This document shows positions 1-8,763 of a stretch of DNA of 64,000 nucleotides, piece by piece (the first letter of the stretch is position 1; every line of letters begins with the position of its first letter). The position numbers were made by a program, and so were the translations under genes. This DNA comes from Erysipelotrichaceae bacterium UBA2227. Lineage in GTDB: Bacteria; Bacillota_I; Bacilli_A; Erysipelotrichales; Erysipelotrichaceae. The stretch is from positions 5,371 through 69,370 of the forward strand of contig DDYT01000033.1 in NCBI GenBank assembly GCA_002348095.1, in the 5' to 3' direction. The notes beneath the pieces were generated by a model that saw only the letters and a list, made by a program, of their open reading frames with translations, had not been told where the DNA came from and made no database searches.

Positions 1-2
1 CA

Positions 3-35
3 TCACTGATCAAAAAGATTAAAGGAGGCAGCTAG
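3..35 (+). CDS. 3' end of an upstream gene (possibly dnaB)
   Basis: One frame is open from the window edge and stops with TAG at 33-35, directly before the dnaI ATG. It gives a short basic tail ending in Lys-Gly-Gly-Ser. In Firmicutes the gene before dnaI is usually dnaB, the replication initiation and membrane attachment protein, so this may be its last codons. Only about ten residues are visible, so identity is inferred from context. The dnaI ribosome-binding site lies inside this tail, which suggests coupled translation. Confidence 0.3.
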   Translation, partial: SLIKKIKGGS

Positions 36-953
36 ATGAAGAAGGTATCCTTGGAGTTTGAGTTAAACGAAGAACTGAAAGAGCAGCGACGCACGATGTT
101 TGAGTCTTTGCTTACCCAGCCGGAAATCATCGAGTTCAAGAAGAAGTATGATCTGAGTGACTCGGATATCGAACCGTTTGTCCAACGCTATCAGCGCTGG
201 CTGGTCAATATCCGTCTTTGTGACGGCTGTTTGGGGCTGCATATGTGCAGACAGAATGACCGCGGCCTGATTTTGGATATGATCGTGGATAACGGTATTT
301 TGATGCAGGAAATCCGTAAATGTGCGTATCTGACGGAAGAAGAAGCACAACGGGCTCATCTGAAGAAATTCATTATTTCCGATATGGCGGAGCACTGGGC
401 AACATTATCGTTGGCATCGCTTGATCTCGATGCAGAAACGGACGATTACTTGCGTATCGTCGATCTTTTGGCCCGTTGGGTGCGCTCTCCATTGGATAAA
501 GGATATTATGTTTACGGTTTGCCCGGGGCAGGAAAGACGTATCTGGTGGCTTGCGTGGCCAATATGATGGCCAAAAACGGCAAAACCGTTGCTTTTGTTC
601 ACGTACCGACGCTGATGCAACGGCTCAAGAGTTATCTGGATAACCGGGATGAATTCGAAAATGTCCTCCATAAAGTCAAATCTGCGGATATCGCCGTTTT
701 TGACGATATCGGTGCAGAAAGCGTCACGTCGTGGGTGCGGGATGAACTGCTTCTGCCCATCCTCAACGATCGGGCTGAGCGTCGGAGAACGACGTGGTTT
801 ACAAGCAATGAGGACATGAAAAGCCTGAAGAATCACTATATGTACAATCAAAAGGGAGAAAAGGAAGAAATGAAGGCCATCCGGATCATCGAACGTATCG
901 AAGCCTTGGCGACCCCGTTGAACCTGCGCGGCAATAACCGCAGAAAAGGATAA
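36..953 (+). CDS. dnaI: Primosomal protein DnaI (helicase loader)
   Basis: This 305-residue AAA+ ATPase should load the replicative helicase onto DNA during initiation and restart. Residues 1-130 resemble the DnaI N-terminal helicase-binding domain, with a zinc-type cysteine group at C62, C65 and C71. The ATPase core carries Walker A GLPGAGKT at 161-168, Walker B AVFDDIG around 220-226, and a sensor-I-like WFTSN stretch. The start is well supported by AAAGGAGG at 20-28. In many Firmicutes thrS follows dnaI; here the glycolytic genes and an aminopeptidase gene lie between them. Family assignment is firm; the exact partner is inferred from the family. Confidence 0.93.
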   Translation: MKKVSLEFELNEELKEQRRTMFESLLTQPEIIEFKKKYDLSDSDIEPFVQRYQRWLVNIRLCDGCLGLHMCRQNDRGLILDMIVDNGILMQEIRKCAYLTEEEAQRAHLKKFIISDMAEHWATLSLASLDLDAETDDYLRIVDLLARWVRSPLDKGYYVYGLPGAGKTYLVACVANMMAKNGKTVAFVHVPTLMQRLKSYLDNRDEFENVLHKVKSADIAVFDDIGAESVTSWVRDELLLPILNDRAERRRTTWFTSNEDMKSLKNHYMYNQKGEKEEMKAIRIIERIEALATPLNLRGNNRRKG

Positions 954-1011
954 AAATCCCTACCCAAGAATTTGAGAAAATGTTATCATTGAACAGAAAT
1001 GAGGTGACCCT

Positions 1012-1974
1012 ATGGTGAAGAAAATCGGTGTACTGACTTCCGGTGGAGACTCCCCGGGCATGAATGCGGCCATCCGTGCCATAACCCGAAGCGGTATTTA
1101 CCATGGTTTGGAAGTATACGGCATCAATAACGGCTATCGCGGTTTGGTTGAGGATGATATGTTTCTGATGGAGCGCAGCACTGTCAGTGACATCATGATC
1201 AAAGGGGGCACGATTTTGGGAAGTGCCCGGCTGCCGGAGTTTAAGGAACTGAGCGTTCAGAAAAAGGCAGTTGAAAATCTAAATAAACGGGGTATTGAAG
1301 CTTTGGTCGTTATCGGGGGTGACGGTACGTATAAAGGTGCCATGGCCCTCACTGAACTTGGGGTCAATTGCATCGGACTGCCCGGAACGATCGATAATGA
1401 TATTGCTTCGACCGATTATACCATCGGGTTTGATACAGCACTGAACACCGTGATTTACTGTGTCGATAAACTGCGGGATACTTCATCGTCGCATCACCGC
1501 TGCTCGGTGGTTGAAGTCATGGGAAACCGGTGCGGCGATTTAGCCATTTATTCAGGACTTTCCTGCGGTGCGGAGATCATCATTACGCCGGAAGCCGGAT
1601 ATGATGAACCCAGTGTTCTGGAACAGCTGCGGTATTACGAGCAAGTAAAGAAGAAGCGTCATGCCATCGTGATCATCAGTGAAAAAATCACCGATGTCGA
1701 AATGCTGGCCGTAAAAATATCGAAGGCGACCGGATTCTCCGGTCGGGCCACAGTATTAGGACATATACAGCGCGGCGGCTCACCGACGGCCTTTGACCGG
1801 GTACTGGCGACACGGATGGGCGATAAAGCCGTGGAACTCTTGTTGGCCGGGATCGGCGGTCATTGTGTCGGGATGGTCAACAATGAAATCGTCTCTACGC
1901 CCATCGAGGAAGCACTGGGATTACCGAAAAAATCACGAAGACCGCTGTTTGCTTTGCATGAGCGGCTCGTCTAG
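1012..1974 (+). CDS. pfkA: ATP-dependent 6-phosphofructokinase
   Basis: It phosphorylates fructose-6-phosphate to fructose-1,6-bisphosphate, the committed step of glycolysis, in the cytoplasm. The 320-residue length is typical of bacterial PfkA. Visible signatures are GGDSPGMNA at 11-19 (ATP site), GGDGT at 102-106, the catalytic PGTIDND loop with Asp near 128, and RGGSPTAFDR near the C terminus. GAGGTG sits seven bases before the ATG. An extended -10-like TGTTATCAT at 981-989 could be its promoter, but no good -35 is seen. pyk follows after eight bases, forming the classic pfkA-pyk operon. Confidence 0.97.
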   Translation: MVKKIGVLTSGGDSPGMNAAIRAITRSGIYHGLEVYGINNGYRGLVEDDMFLMERSTVSDIMIKGGTILGSARLPEFKELSVQKKAVENLNKRGIEALVVIGGDGTYKGAMALTELGVNCIGLPGTIDNDIASTDYTIGFDTALNTVIYCVDKLRDTSSSHHRCSVVEVMGNRCGDLAIYSGLSCGAEIIITPEAGYDEPSVLEQLRYYEQVKKKRHAIVIISEKITDVEMLAVKISKATGFSGRATVLGHIQRGGSPTAFDRVLATRMGDKAVELLLAGIGGHCVGMVNNEIVSTPIEEALGLPKKSRRPLFALHERLV

Positions 1975-1982
1975 GAGGAAAT

Positions 1983-3407
1983 ATGCAAAAATTACGGAAA
2001 ACAAAAATCATCTGTACCTTGGGACCGGCGAGTGAAACACCGAAGATGATCGAAAAACTGGCCGATGCCGGTATGAATATCTGCCGTTTGAACTTTTCTC
2101 ATGAAGATCACGAGAAACATCTGGCTCGTATCGAAATGATCCGTTCGGTCAGTGATATGACCGGATACAATCTGGGCATCATGCTGGATACCAAGGGGCC
2201 GGAAATCCGCTGCGGCGTCATGAAAGACGGGGTGCTGACCTTTAAAAAAGGAGACATCGTCAAAGTGACCAAAGAAGAAGTTTTGGGCACCAATGAACGT
2301 TTTCAGATCATCGTTCCCGAACTGTTTGCGGATGTAGTGCCTGGCAACTACCTGCTGATCGACGATGGGAAAATGCGGCTGACGATTTTGGAGAATGACG
2401 GTACTGAACTGACTTGCCGAATCGAAAATCCGGGAGTTATCAAAACCCGTAAAGGTGTCAATGTTCCCAATGTCAAACTCTCGATGCCGTTTATCTCAAA
2501 GAAGGATGATGCCGATATCCGTTTCGGTGCACGCAATGATGTTGATTTTATTGCCGCATCTTTTGTCCGTCGGGCGGAGGATGTGCTCGCCATCCGAAAA
2601 ATCCTGACTGAAGAAGGTAAACCGAAAGTTCAGATCATAGCGAAAATCGAGAATCAGGAAGGGGTCGACAATCTCAAAGAGATTTTGGAGGTTGCTGACG
2701 GGGTCATGGTTGCCCGTGGGGATCTCGGTGTCGAAGTGTCTACGGCTTTGGTTCCGATTTATCAGAAAAAAATCATTTCGATGGCTAATGAGTTTGGCAA
2801 GCCTGTCGTTACCGCGACGCATATGCTTGAATCGATGATGTCCAATCCGCGTCCGACAAGAGCGGAAGCGAGCGATGTCGCCAATGCAGTTTTGGATGGT
2901 ACCGACTGCATCATGCTTTCCGGGGAGTCGGCGGTCGGTGATTATCCGATCGAAGCCGTACAGACGATGGATATCATTGCCAAAAGCATCGAGGAAATTT
3001 TGCCGTATCGTGATCGTCTGGATCATGCCATTAAGTCCGGTAAGCGTACATTACAGGATGCAATCGGGATTGCCGTATGTGAATCGGCACTGAATCTTGA
3101 TGAAGTCGAAGCCATCGTTGCCTTTACCCAAGGGGGTTCGACCGCCCGCCGGATTTCCAAGTTCCGCCCGCCGGTACCTATTTTTGCGGTCACCTTTACC
3201 AAGAGCGTTCAGCGGAAGTTAGAGGCAAACTGGGGGGTTATTCCGATTTACTCGGATATACAGAATGAAATGACCAATGACGATGAACTCGCCAGCATCA
3301 TTGCAAAAAACTTCGGGATCGAAGCAGGAAAACAGGTCATCATCACCGCAGGTTATCCGACCGGTGAGGGTTCGGCCAACATGATGAAAATCATTGAAGT
3401 TAAGTAA
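1983..3407 (+). CDS. pyk: Pyruvate kinase
   Basis: It transfers phosphate from phosphoenolpyruvate to ADP, giving pyruvate and ATP. Signatures include DTKGPEIR near 69-76, the active-site stretch IAKIENQEG, VARGDLGVEV, and VTATHMLESM. At 474 residues it is the short form; it lacks the extra C-terminal PEP-utiliser-like domain found in Bacillus enzymes of about 585 residues. The ribosome-binding site AGGAGG overlaps the pfkA stop, so the two genes are almost certainly co-transcribed and translationally linked. A strong hairpin terminator follows directly. Confidence 0.97.
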   Translation: MQKLRKTKIICTLGPASETPKMIEKLADAGMNICRLNFSHEDHEKHLARIEMIRSVSDMTGYNLGIMLDTKGPEIRCGVMKDGVLTFKKGDIVKVTKEEVLGTNERFQIIVPELFADVVPGNYLLIDDGKMRLTILENDGTELTCRIENPGVIKTRKGVNVPNVKLSMPFISKKDDADIRFGARNDVDFIAASFVRRAEDVLAIRKILTEEGKPKVQIIAKIENQEGVDNLKEILEVADGVMVARGDLGVEVSTALVPIYQKKIISMANEFGKPVVTATHMLESMMSNPRPTRAEASDVANAVLDGTDCIMLSGESAVGDYPIEAVQTMDIIAKSIEEILPYRDRLDHAIKSGKRTLQDAIGIAVCESALNLDEVEAIVAFTQGGSTARRISKFRPPVPIFAVTFTKSVQRKLEANWGVIPIYSDIQNEMTNDDELASIIAKNFGIEAGKQVIITAGYPTGEGSANMMKIIEVK

Positions 3408-3413
3408 ATAATT

Positions 3414-3445
3414 ACCGGATAATGTGTCAATTATCCGGTTTTTTG
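3414..3445 (+). terminator. Rho-independent terminator after pyk
   Basis: A perfect 10-bp stem (3414-3423 with 3430-3439) and a six-base loop are followed by a run of six T. It closes the pfkA-pyk transcript. Confidence 0.9.
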
Positions 3446-3481
3446 TTGTAAAATAGAAGGTGTGAAAAAGAGGTGAACAAA

Positions 3482-4381
3482 ATGAAAAAATATATCGGTA
3501 TCGATTTGGGCGGAACCAATGTCCGCGTTGCGAAGGTTACGGCTGACGGACAGATTTTAGCCGAAGTCAAAAGCCCGTCCTATGCTCAGCAGGGACCAGT
3601 AAAAGTAATGGAGAATCTGATCCGCAGCATTAAGGAAATCGAAGGATATTCAGACTGCTCGGGTATCGGGGTCGGGGTTCCCGGTCCGGTCGATACGACG
3701 AAAGGGGTCATGCTGATGGCGACCAATCTGCCGGGTTTTGAGTTTTTCCCCATTGCTAAGACACTGGAAGATGAATTTCATATTCCAACCTATGTCGATA
3801 ATGATGCCAATGTGGCCGGACTGGCGGAAGCATTGGTCGGAGCCGGAAAGGGTTTGCCCATCGTCTATTATGTGACCCATTCGACGGGTATCGGCGGTGC
3901 ACTGATCGTTGACGGGAAAGTTGTTTCGGGTAAACACGGTCATGCCGGAGAAATCGGTAATATCATCATCGACCGGGCACGCAGGAAGTATAATCATCTC
4001 AATGTCGGTGCGGTGGAAAATGAGGCATCGGGGACTTCGCTGGTGCGAAAAGCCAAGGAAGAAATCGACGATCAGATTACTTCGGCCGGCGAACTGTTTG
4101 CGTTAGCCAAAGCCGGTGATGTACGGGCACTGAAAATCGTGGATACGATGGCGTATGACTTTGCGATGATGTTTTCGGCCATCGCCCATGTGTGTGATCC
4201 CTATGCTTTTATCGTGGGCGGCGGGGTCATGAAATCGAAGGATCTGTATTTTGATAAAATGATTGAGTATTATATGCAGCATGTTCATACGGGCATGCGT
4301 ACCGTAGAATTTCGACCGGCACAGTTGGATGAACCGGGATTGATCGGTGCGGCAATGTTGCCGGTATCGTTTGGAAAGTAA
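3482..4381 (+). CDS. glk: ROK-family glucokinase
   Basis: This is probably a glucokinase, phosphorylating glucose for the adjoining glycolytic genes. The ROK fold is shown by the N-terminal phosphate motif GIDLGGTN, GVGVPGP, the catalytic-loop sequence NDANVAGLAEA and GHAGEIGN. The ATG at 3482 is chosen because AAGAGGTG lies six bases upstream; a GTG at 3473 falls inside that ribosome-binding site. Odd feature: the zinc-binding Cys-rich motif (CxCGxxGCxE) that usually follows GHAGEIGH in ROK kinases is absent, and the region after GEIGN has no cysteine. Substrate is therefore inferred, and another ROK sugar kinase is possible. Confidence 0.82.
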   Translation: MKKYIGIDLGGTNVRVAKVTADGQILAEVKSPSYAQQGPVKVMENLIRSIKEIEGYSDCSGIGVGVPGPVDTTKGVMLMATNLPGFEFFPIAKTLEDEFHIPTYVDNDANVAGLAEALVGAGKGLPIVYYVTHSTGIGGALIVDGKVVSGKHGHAGEIGNIIIDRARRKYNHLNVGAVENEASGTSLVRKAKEEIDDQITSAGELFALAKAGDVRALKIVDTMAYDFAMMFSAIAHVCDPYAFIVGGGVMKSKDLYFDKMIEYYMQHVHTGMRTVEFRPAQLDEPGLIGAAMLPVSFGK

Positions 4382-4388
4382 GGAAAAA

Positions 4389-5618
4389 ATGAAAGAAAAA
4401 CTTAGAAAATATGCGCAGTTAGCCGTATGTACCGGCGTCAATGTACAAAAAGGACAAACTCTGGTCATACAAACCACCACGGATTGCAATGAATTTGCGC
4501 GTTTGTGTGTGGAAGAAGCTTACAAGGCCGGAGCCGGCTATGTGTATGTCCGTTGGGCGGATGATCCGATACAAAAAATAAACTATACGTATGCGGATGT
4601 GGAGCGTCTGGAGAAGATTCCCGGATGGATCGTTGATCAGTATCAGAGTTTTATGGATGAAGGTGCATGTGCACTAAGCATTTATGCCCCGACCCCGGGA
4701 CTGCTGGCTGAAATCGATCCGATGAAAATCCAACGGGTTTCCGTTGCATCACAGAAAGCACTGAAGAGTTACCGCGAGTATATGATGGGCAATAAAGCCC
4801 AGTGGTCGCTGGTTTCGGTTCCTACGGTGGCTTGGGCGAAGAAAGTCTTCCCTGAAATAAGTGAAGAAGAAGCCGTCGCAAAACTGTGGGAAGCCATATT
4901 CACTTCAGTACGTGTCGATGAAACCAATGATCCGGTAGCTGACTGGGCAGCACACAATATCCGTCTGGCCGGGTATAATCAAAAACTCAATGATTTCAAT
5001 TTTAAGTCCCTTCATTTTAAAAACAGTCTGGGAACCGATCTGACCGTTGAGCTCGTAGAGAATCATCATTGGGCCGGTGGTGCGGAACATGCCCAAAACG
5101 GTGTCGTGTTCAACCCCAATATCCCGACGGAAGAAGCGTTTACGATGCCAAAGAAAACCGGGGTCAACGGAACAGTCGTCTCAACCAAACCCCTCAATTA
5201 TCAGGGCCGCCTGGTCGAGAATTTCAGACTGACCTTTAAGGATGGTGCCGTAATCGATTTCAGTGCCGAAAAAGAAGAAGCTGCGCTGAAGAACCTGTTG
5301 AATGTCGATGAGGGCAGTAAGTATCTGGGTGAGGTTGCCCTGATTTCGCATGATTCACCGATTTCCAACAGCGGTGTACTCTTTTTAAACACATTGTTTG
5401 ACGAAAATGCATCCTGTCACTTGGCATTGGGCCGGGCTTATCCGATGAATGTCAAGGGCGGTAACGACATGAGCGAAGAAGAACTATTGGCTGCCGGGGC
5501 CAACATGTCGATGGAACATGTCGACTTTATGTTTGGCAGTGCAGATATGAGTATCATCGGAATACGGTTTGACGGACGCGAAGTCGTTGTGTTTGAACAA
5601 GGGAATTTCGTGATTTAG
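4389..5618 (+). CDS. M29-family metallo-aminopeptidase (AmpS/PepS type)
   Basis: This is a cytoplasmic leucyl-type aminopeptidase releasing N-terminal residues from peptides. The 409-residue length and end-to-end similarity fit peptidase family M29. The acidic and histidine metal ligands expected in the C-terminal half occur in NIPTEEAF, GEVALISHDSP and SMEHVDFM contexts. The ATG at 4389 lies eight bases after the glk stop with GGA just before it; an upstream in-frame start inside glk is ignored. It probably belongs to the glk transcript and would feed amino acids from peptides. No terminator is visible before the thrS leader. Confidence 0.9.
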   Translation: MKEKLRKYAQLAVCTGVNVQKGQTLVIQTTTDCNEFARLCVEEAYKAGAGYVYVRWADDPIQKINYTYADVERLEKIPGWIVDQYQSFMDEGACALSIYAPTPGLLAEIDPMKIQRVSVASQKALKSYREYMMGNKAQWSLVSVPTVAWAKKVFPEISEEEAVAKLWEAIFTSVRVDETNDPVADWAAHNIRLAGYNQKLNDFNFKSLHFKNSLGTDLTVELVENHHWAGGAEHAQNGVVFNPNIPTEEAFTMPKKTGVNGTVVSTKPLNYQGRLVENFRLTFKDGAVIDFSAEKEEAALKNLLNVDEGSKYLGEVALISHDSPISNSGVLFLNTLFDENASCHLALGRAYPMNVKGGNDMSEEELLAAGANMSMEHVDFMFGSADMSIIGIRFDGREVVVFEQGNFVI

Positions 5619-5628
5619 GTTAATGTTA

Positions 5629-5657
5629 TTGACAAAAGGACAACTTATTTGTATAAC
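5629..5657 (+). promoter_or_regulatory. Promoter of the thrS T-box transcript
   Basis: A consensus TTGACA (5629-5634) and TATAAC (5652-5657) are separated by exactly 17 bases. It starts only about ten bases after the aminopeptidase stop, so the leader RNA would begin near 5664. Confidence 0.85.
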
Positions 5658-5663
5658 TAAAGA

Positions 5664-5870
5664 GTAAATACAGTGAAGAGGACAACAACATATCTTTCTG
5701 ATCAGAGAGGGAAGCGGTCGGTGAAAGTTTCCTGATGAACGGTATGTTTACCGCCTTGGAGTAGGTTTTTCGAAAAGAACCCGTTTTCCGCGTTAAGGAT
5801 TCAAGCGCACAGCAATGTGAACTAAGGTGGTACCGCGAGACTCTCGTCCTTTGGATGAGGGTCTTTTTAT
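5664..5870 (+). promoter_or_regulatory. T-box leader, threonine specifier
   Basis: This leader senses uncharged tRNA-Thr and lets thrS be read through when threonine is limiting. Stem I shows AGAGAGG, GGTGAAAG and the GGAGTA element. The specifier codon is best read as ACC (Thr) at 5750-5752, just before GCCTTGGAGTA. The conserved T-box AAGGTGGTACCGCG is at 5824-5837; its TGGT bulge matches an ACCA acceptor end. The competing terminator is an 11-bp stem (5839-5849 with 5853-5863, some G-U pairs) followed by five T. Confidence 0.93.
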
Positions 5871-5892
5871 TTACAATAAGGAGCGTGAAGGT

Positions 5893-7629
5893 ATGATCAA
5901 TATTAAAGAGCATGAACGTCTTAACGTCATGAACCACTCATGTGCCCACTTGATGGCCCATGCAGTCAAGAATTTGTATCCCCAGGCGAAGTTTTGGGTC
6001 GGGCCGGTCATTACCGACGGTTTTTACTATGACATTGATTTAGACGGCGATGCGATCCGTGAGGAAGACTTGCCGAAAATCGAAGCCGAAATGAAAAAAC
6101 TGTCGAAGGACGGCAAACGGATCGTCCGCGTCGAAGTCAGCAAAAATGAAGCTTTGGATATGTTTAAGGATGATAAGTACAAAATCGATCTGATTTCGCA
6201 GATGAATGAAGAAGATACGGTCATCTCTGTGTACAAACAAGGAGACTGGATGGATCTGTGTCGCGGTCCGCATGTCGATTCTTTGAAAGAACTGAAAAAC
6301 TTTAAATTATTAAAAGTTTCCGGTGCCTATTGGAAGGGCGATGCGGAAAATGATATGTTGCAACGTGTGTACGGCATCTGTTTTGAAACCAAGGAAGAAC
6401 TTGATGAGCATCTGCGTCTGTTGGAAGAGGCTAAGAAGCGCGATCATAAGAAGCTGGGAAAAGAACTTGAGCTGTTTATGATCAGCGAATACGGACCCGG
6501 ATTCCCGTTCTGGCTGCCTAATGGCATGATGCTGCGCCATTTGCTGGAAAATTTTTGGTGGAAAGAACATGTCAAGGAGGGATATCAGTTTATCCAGACA
6601 CCGATCATGCTTTCACAGGAGTTATGGCAGATTTCCGGTCACTGGGAAAACTACCGTGAAAACATGTATACATCGACCTTGGATGAACGCACCTTTGCAA
6701 TCAAACCGATGAACTGTCCGGGCGGTTTGCTGGTGTACAAAAATTCGCTTCATTCCTATAAGGATTTACCGCTGCGTGTCGGCGAACTGGGTTTGGTGCA
6801 TCGTCATGAAGCATCCGGTGCGCTAAACGGCTTGTTCAGAGTACGCAATTTCACGCAGGATGATGCTCATATTTTCATGACGGAAGATCAGATTGAAAGT
6901 GAAGTCGTGCGGCTGATCAACTTTATCGACCGTATTTATAAAGTATTCGGACTGACGTATTCAATCGAACTTTCGACACGTCCGGAAAAGAAATATATCG
7001 GTGATATCGAAGTGTGGAACCGCAGTGAGGTTGCTTTGGAGAAGGCTTGTTATTCAGCCGGCAAACAATGTAAGATCAATCCGGGTGACGGAGCATTTTA
7101 CGGACCGAAGCTGGACTTCCATATCCGAGATTCATTGGGCAGGGTATGGCAGTGCGGTACGATCCAGTTGGACATGAATCTGCCGGAGCGATTTGACTTA
7201 AACTACATTGCACCGGATGGATCAAAGAAACGTCCGATCATGCTTCACCGTGTTATTTACGGGTCGGTCGAGCGTTTTATCGGAATTCTGATCGAGCACT
7301 ATGGCGGGGCTTTCCCATTGTGGCTTGCTCCGGTTCAGGCTGTGATCGTTCCGGTCAATCCGGATTTACACAGTGAATCTTCGTATGCTCTGGCCAAACG
7401 TCTGGAAGATTTGGATATCCGTGTCAAAGTCGATGACCGCAACGAAAAGCTCGGTTATCGCATACGGGAAGCGCAAATCACCAAGATTCCGATACAGCTG
7501 GTGTTGGGTGATGGGGAGATGGCCAACAAAACCATCAACATCCGTCGTTATGGTCAGCAAAGCAGCGAGACACTGCCGGTGGATGAGTTCATCGCCGGGC
7601 TGCTGTCAGAAATCCAAGAGAAAAGATAA
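5893..7629 (+). CDS. thrS: Threonyl-tRNA synthetase lacking the TGS domain
   Basis: It charges tRNA-Thr. At 578 residues it is about 65 shorter than Bacillus ThrS. The protein begins directly with the editing (SAD) domain, whose HxxxH (H15, H19) and CRGPH (C123) zinc/editing residues are intact, followed by the class II catalytic core and an anticodon-binding domain from about 480. The N-terminal TGS domain is therefore missing. The ATG at 5893 is set by AAGGAG nine bases upstream and lies just past the T-box terminator, so no room remains for a TGS domain. Expression should follow threonine supply through the leader. Confidence 0.96.
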   Translation: MINIKEHERLNVMNHSCAHLMAHAVKNLYPQAKFWVGPVITDGFYYDIDLDGDAIREEDLPKIEAEMKKLSKDGKRIVRVEVSKNEALDMFKDDKYKIDLISQMNEEDTVISVYKQGDWMDLCRGPHVDSLKELKNFKLLKVSGAYWKGDAENDMLQRVYGICFETKEELDEHLRLLEEAKKRDHKKLGKELELFMISEYGPGFPFWLPNGMMLRHLLENFWWKEHVKEGYQFIQTPIMLSQELWQISGHWENYRENMYTSTLDERTFAIKPMNCPGGLLVYKNSLHSYKDLPLRVGELGLVHRHEASGALNGLFRVRNFTQDDAHIFMTEDQIESEVVRLINFIDRIYKVFGLTYSIELSTRPEKKYIGDIEVWNRSEVALEKACYSAGKQCKINPGDGAFYGPKLDFHIRDSLGRVWQCGTIQLDMNLPERFDLNYIAPDGSKKRPIMLHRVIYGSVERFIGILIEHYGGAFPLWLAPVQAVIVPVNPDLHSESSYALAKRLEDLDIRVKVDDRNEKLGYRIREAQITKIPIQLVLGDGEMANKTINIRRYGQQSSETLPVDEFIAGLLSEIQEKR

Positions 7630-7635
7630 GTTTTC

Positions 7636-7664
7636 AGAGCAAGGAAAGTCCTTGCTCTTTTTTG
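7636..7664 (+). terminator. Rho-independent terminator after thrS
   Basis: A perfect 10-bp stem (7636-7645 with 7649-7658) with a three-base loop and a T run ends the thrS transcript. Confidence 0.9.
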
Positions 7665-7729
7665 TCGGATAATGTCGGTTGAACGTGAAATAAACTTCAT
7701 GAAAAAAATCACAAAATAACAAAAATCAT

Positions 7730-7758
7730 GTGAACAAAATATCATGCTGTGCTATAAT
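7730..7758 (+). promoter_or_regulatory. Promoter of the ABC lipoprotein gene
   Basis: An extended -10 (TGC TATAAT, 7750-7758) has a weak -35 GTGAAC 17 bases upstream. A very similar arrangement precedes the permease gene. Confidence 0.6.
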
Positions 7759-7796
7759 GGTTGAGTCAGAAGGGTGCTGACGATGAAGGATGAACT

Positions 7797-8714
7797 ATGA
7801 AAATAAAAATTTTGATATGTATTCTTATGTTATCAGTAATGTTTGGATGTACACCGAAGAAAGAAGAAGTTAAACTTTCGATTTTAGTGCCGATGGGTGC
7901 ACCGTCGATCGCGGTGATCCCTGTATTACAGAAGGATGAACATTCCGTCAATATCGTAAGCGGCACTGATCCGCTGCAGGCGGCTTTGATCAGTCCGAAT
8001 CCGGAATATGACATCATCATTGCACCGGTGAATCTGGGTGCGGCATTAATCAGTAAAAACTCAACACAGTATCGTCTGTGGGGCGTGGTCACTTGGGGTA
8101 ACTTATACATCGTCGGGGAAAATGAAGCAGTGTTAGGCAGTGAAGGTACTTTGGCTTTGTTTGGTGAGAATGCAGTTCCGCAGAAAATATTTGATACGGT
8201 CAAAGAGAAAATGAACCTGCAGATTGGTTCTGCATATTTCCCTTCGGTCAATGATGCGCAGGCACAGCTGTTAACCGGTAAGGCAAATGCTGCCATGCTG
8301 GCACAGCCGCTTGCGGCAGCGACGATCGCCAAGGCTAAGGAAATGGGTAAGGATCTGAAAGTCATTGCAAATCTTCAGTCCCTGTGGAAAGAAACGACGC
8401 AAACGGAGAATTATCCTCAAGCTGCGATTTTTGTTCTTGAAAGTGCTTATTCGAAAAACAAACAGGATATAGAAAATACGATTGCTCTTATGAAATCATA
8501 TGTAGATCAGTGTTGGAGTGAAAGTTCAACTCTTGAAGCAGATATCACGTCACTGACCCCGGAAAAACTTGGGCTGCCAAGTGCAAAACTGGTGACTGTT
8601 GTTTTCAAAGGCATGAATGTCAAATTAGAAAAAGCTTTGGATGTCGAAGCGGAACTGAAGGCATTTCTGAAATTATTTGGCTTAACAAATATTCGTGAAC
8701 TAATTATCAACTAG
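7797..8714 (+). CDS. ABC transporter substrate-binding lipoprotein, NMT1/SsuA-like
   Basis: This is a 305-residue extracellular lipoprotein expected to capture a small solute for import. Residues 1-18 form a signal peptide with a lipobox ending at a cysteine (VMFGC), so it is membrane-anchored. The mature part resembles NMT1/SsuA-type periplasmic-binding proteins seen with NitT/TauT permeases; the ligand cannot be named. The permease gene follows after 49 bases, but no ATPase gene lies next to either one. The start has GAAGGA eight bases upstream and an extended -10 promoter. Confidence 0.75.
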   Translation: MKIKILICILMLSVMFGCTPKKEEVKLSILVPMGAPSIAVIPVLQKDEHSVNIVSGTDPLQAALISPNPEYDIIIAPVNLGAALISKNSTQYRLWGVVTWGNLYIVGENEAVLGSEGTLALFGENAVPQKIFDTVKEKMNLQIGSAYFPSVNDAQAQLLTGKANAAMLAQPLAAATIAKAKEMGKDLKVIANLQSLWKETTQTENYPQAAIFVLESAYSKNKQDIENTIALMKSYVDQCWSESSTLEADITSLTPEKLGLPSAKLVTVVFKGMNVKLEKALDVEAELKAFLKLFGLTNIRELIIN

Positions 8715-8725
8715 TATGGTATAAT
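8695..8725 (+). promoter_or_regulatory. Promoter of the permease gene (possibly also the hydrogenase operon)
   Basis: An extended -10 (TGG TATAAT, 8717-8725) overlaps the space after the lipoprotein gene. A -35-like GTGAAC at 8695-8700 is 19 bases upstream, which is slightly long. No terminator separates the permease from the hydrogenase genes. Confidence 0.5.
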
Positions 8726-8763
8726 CATATCGTAGGTTTAATCAACTTCTGCGGGGTGATGGA

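Noticed and set aside
3473..3481. GTG start for the glucokinase
   Set aside because: It overlaps the ribosome-binding site for the ATG at 3482.
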